From contig NZ_VJNA01000030.1 of NCBI RefSeq assembly GCF_007556585.1, positions 1 to 33,725 on the forward strand: DNA of 33,725 nt, in the 5' to 3' direction. This DNA comes from Tepidimonas aquatica (lineage in GTDB: Bacteria; Pseudomonadota; Gammaproteobacteria; Burkholderiales; Burkholderiaceae_C). The notes beneath the pieces were generated by a model. The model saw nothing but the letters and a program-made list of their open reading frames with translations, made no database searches and was not told the origin of the DNA. This document shows positions 15,563 through 24,710 of the stretch, piece after piece. The translations under genes were made by a program, and so were the position numbers. Position 1 is the first letter of the stretch. Each line of letters opens with the position of its first letter.

Positions 15563-18043
15563 TCACCCCCGCCCGCGCCACGCGCGCGGGTTGCCGGCGC
15601 GCAGGCAGGCGCGGCGGTAGGCGCGCAGCGTCTCGGCGGCGCGTGCCAGCACCGAGCCTGGTGCGTAGGTCGGCTGGCCATCCGGGGCCAGCGGGACGGT
15701 GGCCGCGCGCGGGTCGTCCAGGCCAAACGGCACGCCGGTCAGCAGCGTCATGCCCTCGGCCACGTGGTCGATGGCCCACACGTGGAACAGCCCCCGCTCG
15801 ACCGCCACGCAGACGTCGTCGTCGAGCACCAGGTGGCGGCGGTTGCGCGCCGGGATGATGACGCCGTGCGAGCCATCCAGACCATGCGCGGCGCAGACGC
15901 GGAAAAATCCCTCGATCTTTTCGTTGACACCGCCGATGGGCAGCACCTCGCCAAAGGGGTTGATGGCGCCGGTCACCGCGATGCTTTGGTGCAGCGGCAC
16001 GCCACTCAACGCCGACAACAGCGCGAAAAACTCGGCGCACGAGGCCGAGTCGCCCTCGACGCCGACGTACTCTTGCTCGAAGACGATCGAGGCACTCAGC
16101 GCCAGCGGGGCCAACGGCGCCAGCAGCGCCGACAGGTAGCTGTGCAGAATCAGCACTGCCTTGTCGTGGATCGGGCCCGAAAAGCCCACCTCGCGCTCGA
16201 TGTTGAGCAGCCCTTCGGTGCCGGGCACGGTGCGCGCGGCCACGCGCATGGGCAGCCCAAAGCGGTAGTCGCCCAGGTCGATGACCGACAAGCCGTTGAG
16301 CTGGCCGATGCGCGCGCCGCTCAGGTGCACGACGCGGTCGCCCTCGGCGATGGTGGCGCGCAGCCGCTCGTCGGGCCCGTCGTGGCGGCGGTTGCGTGCC
16401 GCGATGGCCTGCTGCACGTCGCGGCGCTCGACGCGCCGCGCCCCGCGCGCGCGGGCGTGCTGCGCGGCTTCGATGACCAGCGTTTCGGTGCGGGCAAACA
16501 CGGCGCTTTGGCGCGTGCGGTCTTCGGCCTCGCGGTGGCTGTCTTCGATCAGCGCAGCCACCGCGTCGGCTGTGAACGCCGGCAGACCACGGCGCTGCGC
16601 CGTGTGCGCCACGAACACCCCGGTGGCGCGCCAGGTGTCGACGTTGGCCTTGAAGCTGTCGGCAAAGTCCACCTTGACACGGAAGTGGCGCGCGAACTCC
16701 GGGTCACCTTCCTGCAGCGCGTAGTACTGCTCGTGCGTGCCGATGAGCACGATCTTGACGTCCACATCCACCGCCTCCGGCTCCAGCGAGGTGGTGGCCA
16801 GCGCGGAAAACATCGTGCCCGGCTCTTCGATCTGCAGTCGCGTGCTGCGTAAAAAGCGGCGCAGTTTTTCCCACACCAGCTCGTCGGCCACCAGGTCGCG
16901 CAGGTGCAGCATCAAAAAGCCACCGTGCGCGCGCAGCAGGCTGCCGGCGCGGATGCGGCTGAAGTCCGTCACCAGCACGTCGTTGTCGGTCTGGTACTCG
17001 ATGCTGCCAAACAGCGGCCGGTACAGCGGGTTGTTTTCGACGATGACCGGCGCGCCCTGGGTGTCGGCGTTGTCCACCACCAGGTTGACGCGGTAGCGCT
17101 GCAGCCGCCGCTCCAGCGCCTCCTTGCGCTCGGGTTCGTCCTCGGCGTCGCCGGGTTCGAACAACGCCAGGTTGTCCAGCACGTCGGTGGCGATGCCATC
17201 CAGCCATTGGTTGAGCTTGCGCGCGTCCTTGAACTGCTTGCGCAGCGCCTGGCGCACCGCCCCCAGCTCGCGCTCCAGCAACGGCTTGACGGCCTGGCGG
17301 CGCAGCGCCTCGACGCCCTCGCGCAGCGCACGCTCCAGCGGTGCGGTCACCTCCAGAAAGCGCAGGATCTCGGCGCGCAGTTCGCGCTCGCCGTCGTCGT
17401 AGGCGCGCCGGTGCGCGTCGTCCAGCGCCGCCAGGTCCTCCGCCGCCAGCGGCTCGCCCTGCTCGTCGATCAACGTGAAGATCAGCTGCCCCCCTTCGCG
17501 GCGCAGCGCAAAGTGACGCTGCCGTGCAAACGCCGCCAGCTCCGCGTAGGCCTGCGCCTCGCGGTCGGCGTAGTTTTTCTCCAGCGCCGACAGCGCCGCC
17601 TTGAAGCTGGGCTCGCTCAGGCGCTTGGGGATGTCGGCCTGCAGCGTGCGCACCAGCTCCTGCATGCGCTGGCGCAGCGCCCGCCCCTGCCCCGCCGGCA
17701 GGCGCAGCGCCCGCGGCTGCTGCGGGTTTTCGAAGTTGTGCAGGTAGCAAAGGTCCGGCGGCACCGGGCGCTGCGCGGCCACGGCGCGCATTTCCTGCTG
17801 CAGCAGCGTGGCGCGGCCGGTGCCCACCTCGCCCAGCACGAACAGGTGGTGGCGTGGCTGATCGAGCGCCAACCCAAAGCGCGCCGCGGTTTGCGCGCGC
17901 TCCTGCCCAATCCAGGGCAGCGGCTCGCCGATCAGCTCGTCGGTGTCTTCAAACCCCAGCGCCGCGGGGTCGACGCGCAGCCGCAGCGCCGCCGCCGGCA
18001 GCGGGGCCGGCCCTTGGGCCAACAGATCCTGGTCAGGCTCCAT
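15563..18043 (-). CDS. Lon-like AAA protease (LonB/YcbZ-type)
   Basis: 826 residues. This is an ATP-dependent serine protease of the Lon-related group that lacks the Lon N-terminal substrate domain. A P-loop-like GEVGTGRAT (about residue 70) carries Arg where Lys is usual, a variation I recall in this subgroup. A long helical insertion (about 120-330) is followed by the AAA core with [22 protein letters not shown], and the protease domain has the Ser-Lys dyad: Ser666 in [13 protein letters not shown] and Lys709 in [11 protein letters not shown], 43 residues apart exactly as in E. coli Lon. It probably degrades damaged or regulatory proteins. TAGACT lies six bases before the ATG. It is divergent from the UPF0149 gene and its stop lies 11 bases after the convergent pepP stop. 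Confidence 0.9.
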   Translation of the reverse strand: MEPDQDLLAQGPAPLPAAALRLRVDPAALGFEDTDELIGEPLPWIGQERAQTAARFGLALDQPRHHLFVLGEVGTGRATLLQQEMRAVAAQRPVPPDLCYLHNFENPQQPRALRLPAGQGRALRQRMQELVRTLQADIPKRLSEPSFKAALSALEKNYADREAQAYAELAAFARQRHFALRREGGQLIFTLIDEQGEPLAAEDLAALDDAHRRAYDDGERELRAEILRFLEVTAPLERALREGVEALRRQAVKPLLERELGAVRQALRKQFKDARKLNQWLDGIATDVLDNLALFEPGDAEDEPERKEALERRLQRYRVNLVVDNADTQGAPVIVENNPLYRPLFGSIEYQTDNDVLVTDFSRIRAGSLLRAHGGFLMLHLRDLVADELVWEKLRRFLRSTRLQIEEPGTMFSALATTSLEPEAVDVDVKIVLIGTHEQYYALQEGDPEFARHFRVKVDFADSFKANVDTWRATGVFVAHTAQRRGLPAFTADAVAALIEDSHREAEDRTRQSAVFARTETLVIEAAQHARARGARRVERRDVQQAIAARNRRHDGPDERLRATIAEGDRVVHLSGARIGQLNGLSVIDLGDYRFGLPMRVAARTVPGTEGLLNIEREVGFSGPIHDKAVLILHSYLSALLAPLAPLALSASIVFEQEYVGVEGDSASCAEFFALLSALSGVPLHQSIAVTGAINPFGEVLPIGGVNEKIEGFFRVCAAHGLDGSHGVIIPARNRRHLVLDDDVCVAVERGLFHVWAIDHVAEGMTLLTGVPFGLDDPRAATVPLAPDGQPTYAPGSVLARAAETLRAYRRACLRAGNPRAWRGRG

Positions 18044-18049
18044 GGCGCC

Positions 18050-18084
18050 AGTCTAACCCGGCGCGCAACCGGCCACGCTACACT
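18050..18084. promoter_or_regulatory. Divergent promoter pair with -10 boxes six bases from each start
   Basis: The 47 bases between the Lon-like and UPF0149 genes carry TAGACT on the minus strand (18055-18050) and TACACT on the plus strand (18079-18084). Each is exactly six bases from the ATG it faces. The two -35 regions must therefore overlap within about 24 bases, so polymerase at one promoter should exclude the other. No ribosome sites are present on either side. Confidence 0.45.
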
Positions 18085-18090
18085 GCCGCC

Positions 18091-18888
18091 ATGGATACCC
18101 CTGCCCCCCTGGCCGACGCCGACTACGACACCCTCAACGAGATCTTGCTGGACCTGGACGCGCGCGCGCCCGACGCCGGCTTGCCGCAGGACTGGGAGTA
18201 CTGCGACGGCTTTCTGACCGCGCTGCTGTGCGGCCGCCGCAGGCCGGCGCCGAGCGAATATTTCCCCGTGCTGTTTGGCCACGAGCCCGGCAGCCCGCCC
18301 GGCTTTGGCGCGGCGCAGTTCCGCGACGACGCGCAGTTGCAAACCTTTGTGCAGCTGTGGCAGCGCCGCCAGCATGAGATCGCCGAGGCACTGCAGGCCC
18401 CGGTGGACACGCTGGACGACCCGCGCACGCTGCAGCCCGCGTGGCAAGACCTGCGCGGCTGGGCGGCGCAGTTGCCGCCCGAGCAGCGCGCCGCGATGGA
18501 GCAGGAAGTCGGCCCCACACTGCCGCCCATCGGCCAGTACTGGGCCGTCGGCTTTCTCGACGCGGTGGCCGCGTGGCCCGACGACTGGAAAACGCCGCGC
18601 GAGCGTGAACTGGCCGACGCCTGGGAAGCGGCCCTGCGCGACATCATGGCGTTGCTCGAAGACGACACCGACACCCCCCTGCCGGACGACGAGGACGGCC
18701 CTGTGGGCTACTCGGCGGCGCGGCTGGACTTGCTGGGGGCTGCCGTGTGGGCCGCGTACACGCTGCACGACATCAGCCAGGAACTGGGGCCGCCCGTGCC
18801 GACGGTGCGCAAGGCCCACGAACCCGGTCGCAACGACCCGTGCCCATGCGGGAGCGGCAAGAAGTACAAAAAGTGCTGTGGCGCTTGA
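18091..18888 (+). CDS. UPF0149 (YecA-like) protein with C-terminal SEC-C zinc motif
   Basis: 265 residues. The N-terminal UPF0149 domain includes [15 protein letters not shown] and [17 protein letters not shown], with [19 protein letters not shown] in the middle; an acidic linker ([16 protein letters not shown]) precedes the C-terminal SEC-C motif [19 protein letters not shown], the zinc-binding element found at the end of SecA. YecA family proteins with this motif bind the ribosome or SecA-related partners in E. coli (AscA/YecA), so a role in protein targeting or quality control is plausible. Its divergence from a Lon-like protease gene is suggestive but not proof of a shared pathway. Confidence 0.9.
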   Translation: MDTPAPLADADYDTLNEILLDLDARAPDAGLPQDWEYCDGFLTALLCGRRRPAPSEYFPVLFGHEPGSPPGFGAAQFRDDAQLQTFVQLWQRRQHEIAEALQAPVDTLDDPRTLQPAWQDLRGWAAQLPPEQRAAMEQEVGPTLPPIGQYWAVGFLDAVAAWPDDWKTPRERELADAWEAALRDIMALLEDDTDTPLPDDEDGPVGYSAARLDLLGAAVWAAYTLHDISQELGPPVPTVRKAHEPGRNDPCPCGSGKKYKKCCGA

Positions 18889-18901
18889 CGTGCCGATCCG
18901 G

Positions 18902-19426
18902 TCAGGCAACCGCCCGCAGCCGCTGCAGCAACCCCTGCAGGGCGGCCACAGCGGCCTGGCCCCGCACCGCCGCTCGGTCGCCGTCAAAGCGGTGGCCGTG
19001 CGCGCTGACCGTGCCCGCAACGCTCCAGCCCAACCACACCGTACCCACCGGTTTGGCGGCACTGCCCCCCGTGGGCCCAGCGACCCCGGTGATGGCCAAC
19101 GCTGCAGGCACCCCCGCCCGCTGCGCCGCCCCGGCCGCCATGGCGCGTGCCACCGGCTCGCTGACGGCGCCGTGCGCGTCCAGCAGCGCCACCGGCACGC
19201 CAAGCTCCTCGACCTTGGCCGCGTTGGCGTAGGTGACCCAGCCGCGCTCGAACCAGTCGCTGGAGCCGGCGCGCGCTGTGCACGCCGCGGCCACCAACCC
19301 GCCGGTGCAGCTCTCCGCGCTGGCCATGCGCCAACCGTGCGCGCGCAGCGCATCGGCCAGCGCGTCCACCAGCCCCCACACGTCGTGCGGCAACCACAGC
19401 GCTGACTCGACCTGCGTCACCCTCAT
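18902..19426 (-). CDS. pncC: Nicotinamide-nucleotide amidohydrolase (CinA C-terminal domain, PncC)
   Basis: 174 residues comprising only the C-terminal domain of CinA, which deamidates nicotinamide mononucleotide to nicotinate mononucleotide in NAD recycling. Signatures: MASAESCTGGLVAAACTARAGSS near residue 34 with the catalytic Ser, WVTYANAAKVEELGV, and ITGVAGPTGGSAAKPVGTVWLGW. Length is normal for stand-alone PncC (about 165). The ATG overlaps the pgpA stop in ATGA. It is the last gene of the gcr-thiL-nudix-pgpA-pncC series. Confidence 0.93.
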   Translation of the reverse strand: MRVTQVESALWLPHDVWGLVDALADALRAHGWRMASAESCTGGLVAAACTARAGSSDWFERGWVTYANAAKVEELGVPVALLDAHGAVSEPVARAMAAGAAQRAGVPAALAITGVAGPTGGSAAKPVGTVWLGWSVAGTVSAHGHRFDGDRAAVRGQAAVAALQGLLQRLRAVA

Positions 19427-19965
19427 CCCCCTCCCACCAGGTGGCGCCACAGCGCCAGCGCCAGCAGCGTGCAGCCTGCGGCCACCAGGTCGTCGAACAT
19501 CACGCCCCAGCCACCGCGCCAGCCAGACCCCTTGAACGCTTGGTCCGCCCACGCCACCGGCCCGGGCTTGGCCGCGTCGAACAGCCGAAACAGCCCAAAG
19601 CACACCGCCTGCCCCAGCAGCCCCTGCGGCGCCGCCACCCACAGCACCAGCCAGATGGCCACGATCTCGTCGATGACGACAAAGCCGGGGTCGGCGATGC
19701 CGGTGCGGCGCGCGGTGGCCGTGGCCGCCCACCACCCCAGCAGCAGCGCCGCGGCGATGATGACGGCCCACCCGAAGTCGCCCGGCGCCGCCAGCGCGTC
19801 GATGACCACGAACGCCGCCCAGCCCCACAGCGTGCCCACGGTGCCCGGCGCGATGCGCGCCAAGCCCGCCCCAAAGCCCAACGCCACCAGGTGCGACAGG
19901 CGCGCCAGCATGAAACGCGCCGACGGCACCGGCCAGGGCAGCGGTTCGTCACGCGGCGCGCTCAT
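19423..19965 (-). CDS. pgpA: Phosphatidylglycerophosphatase A
   Basis: 180 residues, matching the usual 160-180. PgpA removes phosphate from phosphatidylglycerophosphate at the inner membrane to make phosphatidylglycerol. The sequence shows the family start GFGAGLARIAPGTVGTLWGW (30-49), the metal motif DPGFVVIDEIVAIW (92-105) with Asp99-Glu100, FRLFDAAKPGPVAWADQ, and the C-terminal GGWGVMFDDLVAAGC. Several hydrophobic helices are present. It overlaps nudix upstream and pncC downstream by ATGA. thiL-pgpA-cinA/pncC is a common order in proteobacteria; the inserted nudix gene is the local difference. Confidence 0.96.
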   Translation of the reverse strand: MSAPRDEPLPWPVPSARFMLARLSHLVALGFGAGLARIAPGTVGTLWGWAAFVVIDALAAPGDFGWAVIIAAALLLGWWAATATARRTGIADPGFVVIDEIVAIWLVLWVAAPQGLLGQAVCFGLFRLFDAAKPGPVAWADQAFKGSGWRGGWGVMFDDLVAAGCTLLALALWRHLVGGG

Positions 19966-20765
19966 GCCCACCACCCCTGCCAGCCGTCGTACGGCTCGAA
20001 GCGCCCGTCGACCAATCGCAGCCGTGTCGGCCCAGGCAAGGCGCGCTCGCGCACCGGGTGCTGCGGATCGCCGGGGTAGCACATCGCGCGGTGCTCACCG
20101 TCGCGAAACTGCACCGGCTCCACGCACGGTGGCATGCGCCGGCCCGCCTCGTCCCACACGCTGTCCACGGTGGCGTGGCGCGCCAAGTGTGCCAACCCCA
20201 TCAGTTGCGGCGGGATCAGCTCCAACTCGCGCGCCCAGTAGCGCTGCAGCGCCTGCTGCGGCGTGGTCCACAACGCCGCGGTGGTCTCGAAGGTGTCGCG
20301 CTGCATCTCGGCTCCGGCGGGCAGCCGCGCCAGAAAAAACCGCGTGTCAAAACGCTGCGCCCCCACCACCGGGTTGCGCGGCGTGATCCAGCGCGCCCAC
20401 GGCCGCAAGGTCTGCGCCCCTGGCAGCGCCACACCGGCCTCCTCGCGCAGCTCGCGCGCCGCCGCCACGTACAGGGCGCGTGCCAGCGCCGCGTCCAGCC
20501 CCGGCTCGCCCAGGCGCGCGCGCAGCGTGGTGTCGTCCGCGCCCAGCCAGCCGCGCCAGCGCTCGTCGGCGTCGTCGGGGTCCACCTTGCCCCCGGGAAA
20601 AACGTACATCCCGCCCAGCTCGCGCGCGCCGCCGGCGCGACGCAGCAGCAACACCTCCAGCCCGGCTGGGCTGTCGCGCAACAGCACCACCGAGGCCGCC
20701 GGGCGGGGCGTGTCCTCAGCGGCGGGGTGGGCCTGTTCGGGCGCGGGGGCGGCAAAGGTGCTCAT
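19962..20765 (-). CDS. Nudix hydrolase with split Nudix box (NUDT19-like)
   Basis: 267 residues. The Nudix box is interrupted: FPGGKVDPDD (56-65) is separated by about 38 residues from AARELREEAGV (102-112). This layout, with a long insertion inside the box, is that of the NUDT19/RP2-like group, whose studied animal members split CoA and acyl-CoA into phosphopantetheine and 3',5'-ADP. The metal-binding REExE-type residues (Arg104, Glu105, Glu108, Glu109) are present. A bacterial CoA-ester or nucleotide substrate is therefore likely but unproven. The ATG overlaps the thiL stop and the stop overlaps the pgpA start, both as ATGA. Confidence 0.88.
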   Translation of the reverse strand: MSTFAAPAPEQAHPAAEDTPRPAASVVLLRDSPAGLEVLLLRRAGGARELGGMYVFPGGKVDPDDADERWRGWLGADDTTLRARLGEPGLDAALARALYVAAARELREEAGVALPGAQTLRPWARWITPRNPVVGAQRFDTRFFLARLPAGAEMQRDTFETTAALWTTPQQALQRYWARELELIPPQLMGLAHLARHATVDSVWDEAGRRMPPCVEPVQFRDGEHRAMCYPGDPQHPVRERALPGPTRLRLVDGRFEPYDGWQGWWA

Positions 20766-21790
20766 GGCTCTATGGTAGCGAAGTGGTCAAACCCCGCCAG
20801 CCGCACGCCGGCCGGCAAGGTGTATGGGGCTCCGCCACCGTCCACCAGTTGCACGCGCCCCGCGCCGTCGGCCAGCGGGTGCGCCGCCGGCGCCCCTGGC
20901 ACGATGCGCCCGATGCGCGCCACCGGCGTGCCAGCGCGCCGCGCGGCGGCCAGCACCGCCTCGCGCTGCGCGGGGTCGGCGGTGAACACCAATTCGTAAT
21001 CGTCCCCGCCAGCCAGCGCGTACGTCAGGGCGGTGGCCGGCGGCAGCGCGCGCACCGCGGGCGGCACGGCGTGGGTCAACAGCGCGTCCACGTCCACCTG
21101 TGCCGCCACGCCCGCCGCGGCCAGGATGTGCCCCAGGTCGGCCAGCAGGCCGTCGCTGACGTCCACCGCGGCGTGCACGAGTCCGCGCAGCGCCAGCCCC
21201 AGCGCCACGCGCGGCTGGGGCCGCAACAGGTGCTCGCGCGCGGCCTCGGTGCCCGGGCCTTGCAGGTCCAACTCGCCGCGCAGCAGCGCCAGCCCCAGGC
21301 GCGCTTCGCCCAAGGCGCCGCTCACCCATACGTCATCGCCGGGCTGTGCGGCGCTGCGGCGGCTGGCGTGCGCCGGCGGCACCTCGCCCAGCACCGTCAG
21401 GCACAGGTTGAGCGGCCCCGCCGTCGTGTCCCCGCCCACCAGCGCGCAGCCGTGCGCGTCGGCCAACGCCAGCAAGCCCCGCGCCAAGCCCGCCAGCCAG
21501 GCCTCGTCGGGCACGCTCGGCAAGGCCAGTGCCAGCGTGCATGCCAGCGGGCGCGCACCCATCGCCGCCAGGTCGCTCAGGTTGACCGCCAGCGCCTTGT
21601 GCCCCAGCGCCTGCGGATCCACATCGGGCAAAAAATGCCGCCCCGCCACCAGCATATCGCAGCTGACCGCCAGCGCCATGCCCGGCGCCGGTGCCAGCAA
21701 CGCGCAGTCATCACCATTGCCCAGCAGCACACCCGACTGCCCCTGCGTAGGGCGCCAAAAGTGGCGCGCGATCAGATCAAACTCGCTCAC
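20762..21790 (-). CDS. thiL: Thiamine-monophosphate kinase
   Basis: 342 residues from a GTG start ([11 protein letters not shown]), the typical length and N-terminus. ThiL phosphorylates thiamine monophosphate with ATP to the cofactor thiamine diphosphate. Metal/ATP motifs: LLGNGDDCALL (22-32), AVSCDMLVAGRHF (41-53), HKALAVNLSDLAAMGARP (64-81), ALVGGDTT (about 115-122), VDVSDGLLADLGH and AGGDDYELVF. A longer frame upstream to 21898 runs inside gcr and carries no ThiL sequence. The GTG lies 14 bases inside the end of gcr, so it is translationally coupled. Confidence 0.96.
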   Translation of the reverse strand: MSEFDLIARHFWRPTQGQSGVLLGNGDDCALLAPAPGMALAVSCDMLVAGRHFLPDVDPQALGHKALAVNLSDLAAMGARPLACTLALALPSVPDEAWLAGLARGLLALADAHGCALVGGDTTAGPLNLCLTVLGEVPPAHASRRSAAQPGDDVWVSGALGEARLGLALLRGELDLQGPGTEAAREHLLRPQPRVALGLALRGLVHAAVDVSDGLLADLGHILAAAGVAAQVDVDALLTHAVPPAVRALPPATALTYALAGGDDYELVFTADPAQREAVLAAARRAGTPVARIGRIVPGAPAAHPLADGAGRVQLVDGGGAPYTLPAGVRLAGFDHFATIEP

Positions 21791-23789
21791 TCGGCGCCCC
21801 TGCCACCACCTTGGGCGGCCACACAAAACTCCACGGCGCGCGCCGCCAACGGTGCCGCAGCGCTTGCATGATGCGGCCACGGTTGACCGCGTTGACATTT
21901 TGCGCCCGCATGGCCAGCCGCAGCGCCAGGTAAAAGCTCACCGCGACGTTGATCGGCCCCACGAGCAGCGTCGCCGCCACGGCCGACCACACATCGAGGC
22001 GCCCCCAGGCCTCTGGGCCTATCGAGGCCAGCGCGGCGGTCAACTGCCCCGTCACCAGGGTGACGTGCCGCACATCAAACGGCAGACCAAAAAACTGCAG
22101 CACCACCGGCACCAGCCCCAGCAGCAAGCCCAGCGAAATGTTGGCCGCCAAGCCCGACACGTGGCCGCGCAGCCACAGCGCCCAGCGCCGCGCACGCGCC
22201 GCCCCAAGCCAGCGGATCCAGCCTGGGTGGTGCATCCACGCATCGTGCAGCCGGTGCACCACAAAAGCATTTTCCACCCAGCCCGCAATTTGGCTGCTGA
22301 CAAACAACAACACACCCGTACCTGCGGCGTACAGCAGCGTCGGCCCCCACAGCTGATGCTTGGCCACCACCTCGTTGGCCACGGCGGTGTCGATCATGGG
22401 CTGCCCCCACCACGCCACGCTGGCCATGTGCAACAGCAGCACCGCGGGCACCACCGCCAGCACGTTGCCCAGCACCGCCGCCGCTTGCGAGCGCACCAAG
22501 TGCGCTACCTCGTCCACAAAGCGCAGCACCGCTTCGCGGCTGTGCAGGGCCTTGAGGCGCTTGACCATCGCCGGTGCCGTCATGGCGGGCTGTTTGGTGG
22601 CCACGGTCAGGTGCAACAGCATGATCACCACAAACCAAAACGCGTAGTTCATGCCCGCGGCCAACCCCGCCCAGAACGCAGCCAACCCCAGCGAACCCAG
22701 TGCAAACTTGCACCACGTCGTCAGCCCCAGCACCGCGCCACCGCCGGCGGCACGCAGCAACATCGCCCGGTATTCGGCAGCATTGCGGGTGATGTAGTGC
22801 TCGCCCGTCTCGGCGCTGCGCTGCGACACACGTTCGGCCAACATTTGCGACGTCTGCGCCAGCAACGCCCGCACCGAGCGAGTGTCGTGTGCCTGCGCCA
22901 CCAGTCTGGCGAGCATATGTTGCAGCGCCCGTGCCGGCTGCGGGCTGCCCAGCACGCGCAGCAACTCTTGGGCACGCATCGAGTACTGGCGCAATTGACG
23001 CAAGCGAAACACCACGACCGTCGAAACGCCATGCTCCTCCAGGTGCGCGTACGCCGTGTACGCCGCATGGCGTGCCGAAACGATGGCTTGCCGTAGCTCC
23101 TCCAGCGCGGCGGGCGTGAGCTGCTGGCCAGCCGGTGCCTGCTGCAACGCTTGCTGGGCTTGGTGCAACACGCGGGGCCAATCACCCCACAGCACCGCCT
23201 CGCGCGCCGGCGGCGACATGCGCATGCGCAACTCTGGCTCCATGGCGCCCGCCGCCAGGTGCACGATGCAGCGCTGCAACGCGCGCCACACCACCTGACG
23301 CCACCCCTGAGCAGACACCGGCGACTCAGCGCCGTGCAACATGGCCACCAGTTGCTGCAACGCCGTACGTGGCAGCGCCAACAACCAGCGGGTATCACGC
23401 GGGTCGTCAAACACCCAGGGCAGCAGCACCAGCGCATTGGTCGTGGTGGGCGCCACCGGCAGCAGACGCGCGCGCACGCGCCGCCCCAGCTCGGACCAAA
23501 ACTCCCAGCGCTGTGCCACACCCGCCTCGGCCAGCACCACATCGAGCTCAATCTCGGCCACCCAGCGCCCCCACCAGGCACGCAGCGCTCGGGCCGCCTC
23601 GGGTTGCTGCTGCAACTGCTGCACCCAGGCCTCGAAGCGACGCCGGCTGTGCGCAACGTTGCCCGCGGCCCGCAGCCAGCCCGCCACCCCCTTCAACCAC
23701 AGGTTGCACTGGGCAATATCGCCCTCTGTCGGCGCCCACAGCACCGCCTCGGGTACTGGCTCAAGCTGAATATCGCGCTGGTCGGTCAT
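21777..23789 (-). CDS. gcr: Gcr-type 'site-specific recombinase' membrane protein (COG4389)
   Basis: 670 residues. Its N-terminal half is soluble and helix-rich; the C-terminal half (about residues 360-640) has several membrane segments, such as [63 protein letters not shown] and [21 protein letters not shown]. The family is annotated 'site-specific recombinase' after a neisserial report, but such a membrane topology and the lack of recognisable recombinase residues argue for another role. [25 protein letters not shown] is the most conserved block I recall. Start ATG 23789 is preceded by TACAAA six bases away and no ribosome site. It heads the operon with thiL, nudix, pgpA and pncC and is divergent from rpe. 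Confidence 0.85.
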   Translation of the reverse strand: MTDQRDIQLEPVPEAVLWAPTEGDIAQCNLWLKGVAGWLRAAGNVAHSRRRFEAWVQQLQQQPEAARALRAWWGRWVAEIELDVVLAEAGVAQRWEFWSELGRRVRARLLPVAPTTTNALVLLPWVFDDPRDTRWLLALPRTALQQLVAMLHGAESPVSAQGWRQVVWRALQRCIVHLAAGAMEPELRMRMSPPAREAVLWGDWPRVLHQAQQALQQAPAGQQLTPAALEELRQAIVSARHAAYTAYAHLEEHGVSTVVVFRLRQLRQYSMRAQELLRVLGSPQPARALQHMLARLVAQAHDTRSVRALLAQTSQMLAERVSQRSAETGEHYITRNAAEYRAMLLRAAGGGAVLGLTTWCKFALGSLGLAAFWAGLAAGMNYAFWFVVIMLLHLTVATKQPAMTAPAMVKRLKALHSREAVLRFVDEVAHLVRSQAAAVLGNVLAVVPAVLLLHMASVAWWGQPMIDTAVANEVVAKHQLWGPTLLYAAGTGVLLFVSSQIAGWVENAFVVHRLHDAWMHHPGWIRWLGAARARRWALWLRGHVSGLAANISLGLLLGLVPVVLQFFGLPFDVRHVTLVTGQLTAALASIGPEAWGRLDVWSAVAATLLVGPINVAVSFYLALRLAMRAQNVNAVNRGRIMQALRHRWRRAPWSFVWPPKVVAGAPSERV

Positions 23790-23795
23790 GCGGGG

Positions 23796-23801
23796 TTTGT
23801 A
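23796..23801 (-). promoter_or_regulatory. Putative -10 box of gcr, six bases before the ATG
   Basis: TACAAA on the minus strand is separated by CCCCGC from the ATG at 23789. No Shine-Dalgarno sequence is visible, so the operon transcript is probably leaderless. No clear -35 box is seen. Confidence 0.4.
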
Positions 23802-23875
23802 CCATGATGCACGGTCATTGGCTTCTTGCGACAATCGCGGCTGTAACAAAGTTTCCCAACCACCGCAAGCCTGCC

Positions 23876-24556
23876 ATGCCCGCCTACCGCATCGCCCCCT
23901 CCATCCTGTCGGCCGACTTCGCCCGCTTGGGTGAAGAAGTGCGCACCGTCATCGCCGCCGGCGCCGACTGGATCCACTTCGACGTGATGGACAACCACTA
24001 CGTGCCCAACCTGACCATCGGGCCGGCGGTGGCGCAGGCGCTCAAGCCGCACTGCGTCACGCCGGATGGGCGCGCGGTGCCGCTGGACGTGCACCTGATG
24101 GTGCAGCCGGTGGATGCGCTGGCGCAGATGTTTGCCGACGCTGGCGCCGACCTCATCAGTTTCCACCCCGACGCCAGCACCCACGTGCACCGCAGCATCC
24201 AGGCCATCAAGGCGCGCGGCTGCCAAGTCGGGCTGGTGTTCAACCCGGCCACCCCGCTGGACGTGCTCGACTGGGTCATCGACGACCTGGACCTGATTCT
24301 GATCATGAGCGTCAACCCCGGCTTTGGCGGCCAGAGCTTCATCGACAGCGCGCTGCGCAAGGTCGAGCAGGCGCGCCGCCGCATCGAGGCCTGCGGCAAG
24401 GATATCCGGCTCGAGGTGGACGGCGGCATCAAGGCCGACAACATCCGCCGCGTGGCTGATGCCGGCGCCGACACCTTCGTGGCCGGCAGCGCCATCTTTG
24501 GCAAGCCCGACTACAAGGCCGTCATCGACCAAATGCGCGCCGCGCTGGCCGCCTGA
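23876..24556 (+). CDS. rpe: Ribulose-phosphate 3-epimerase
   Basis: 226 residues, normal for the (beta/alpha)8-barrel epimerase that interconverts ribulose-5-phosphate and xylulose-5-phosphate in the pentose phosphate pathway. Start [19 protein letters not shown], metal and catalytic motifs [55 protein letters not shown] and [12 protein letters not shown], and phosphate-binding [11 protein letters not shown] are all intact. A GACAAT hexamer near 23829-23834 could be the -10 box, giving a leader of some 35 bases. A phosphoglycolate phosphatase gene (gph), often downstream of rpe, is absent; a chemoreceptor gene follows instead. Confidence 0.97.
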   Translation: MPAYRIAPSILSADFARLGEEVRTVIAAGADWIHFDVMDNHYVPNLTIGPAVAQALKPHCVTPDGRAVPLDVHLMVQPVDALAQMFADAGADLISFHPDASTHVHRSIQAIKARGCQVGLVFNPATPLDVLDWVIDDLDLILIMSVNPGFGGQSFIDSALRKVEQARRRIEACGKDIRLEVDGGIKADNIRRVADAGADTFVAGSAIFGKPDYKAVIDQMRAALAA

Positions 24557-24710
24557 GCCAACTTCATCGGCACCCGACGCCGCCCACGCCCCGCCACGGG
24601 GCGGGCGCTGCTGCACGCGGTTGGGCACGCCAGCCCGCTGAAGCGGCCCAGTGCGTGACAACGCTTGGAGTTTTCCTGGTTGGGGCATGTCGCGCCGATG
24701 ACCGATACTA

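Noticed and set aside
14750-16852. 700-codon open frame over the pepP/Lon-like junction
   Set aside because: It overlaps two conserved genes in another frame, with Arg/Ala-rich shadow composition.
21777-23789. Taking gcr as evidence of a mobile element or active site-specific recombination system
   Set aside because: The family name is historical; the protein has many membrane spans, no recognisable tyrosine or serine recombinase residues, and sits in a housekeeping operon without flanking repeats.
24571-24620. GC-rich hairpin (GCCCCG-CCA-CGGGGC) between rpe and the chemoreceptor gene
   Set aside because: Stem of only six pairs and no U run; chance in GC-rich DNA, so not called a terminator.
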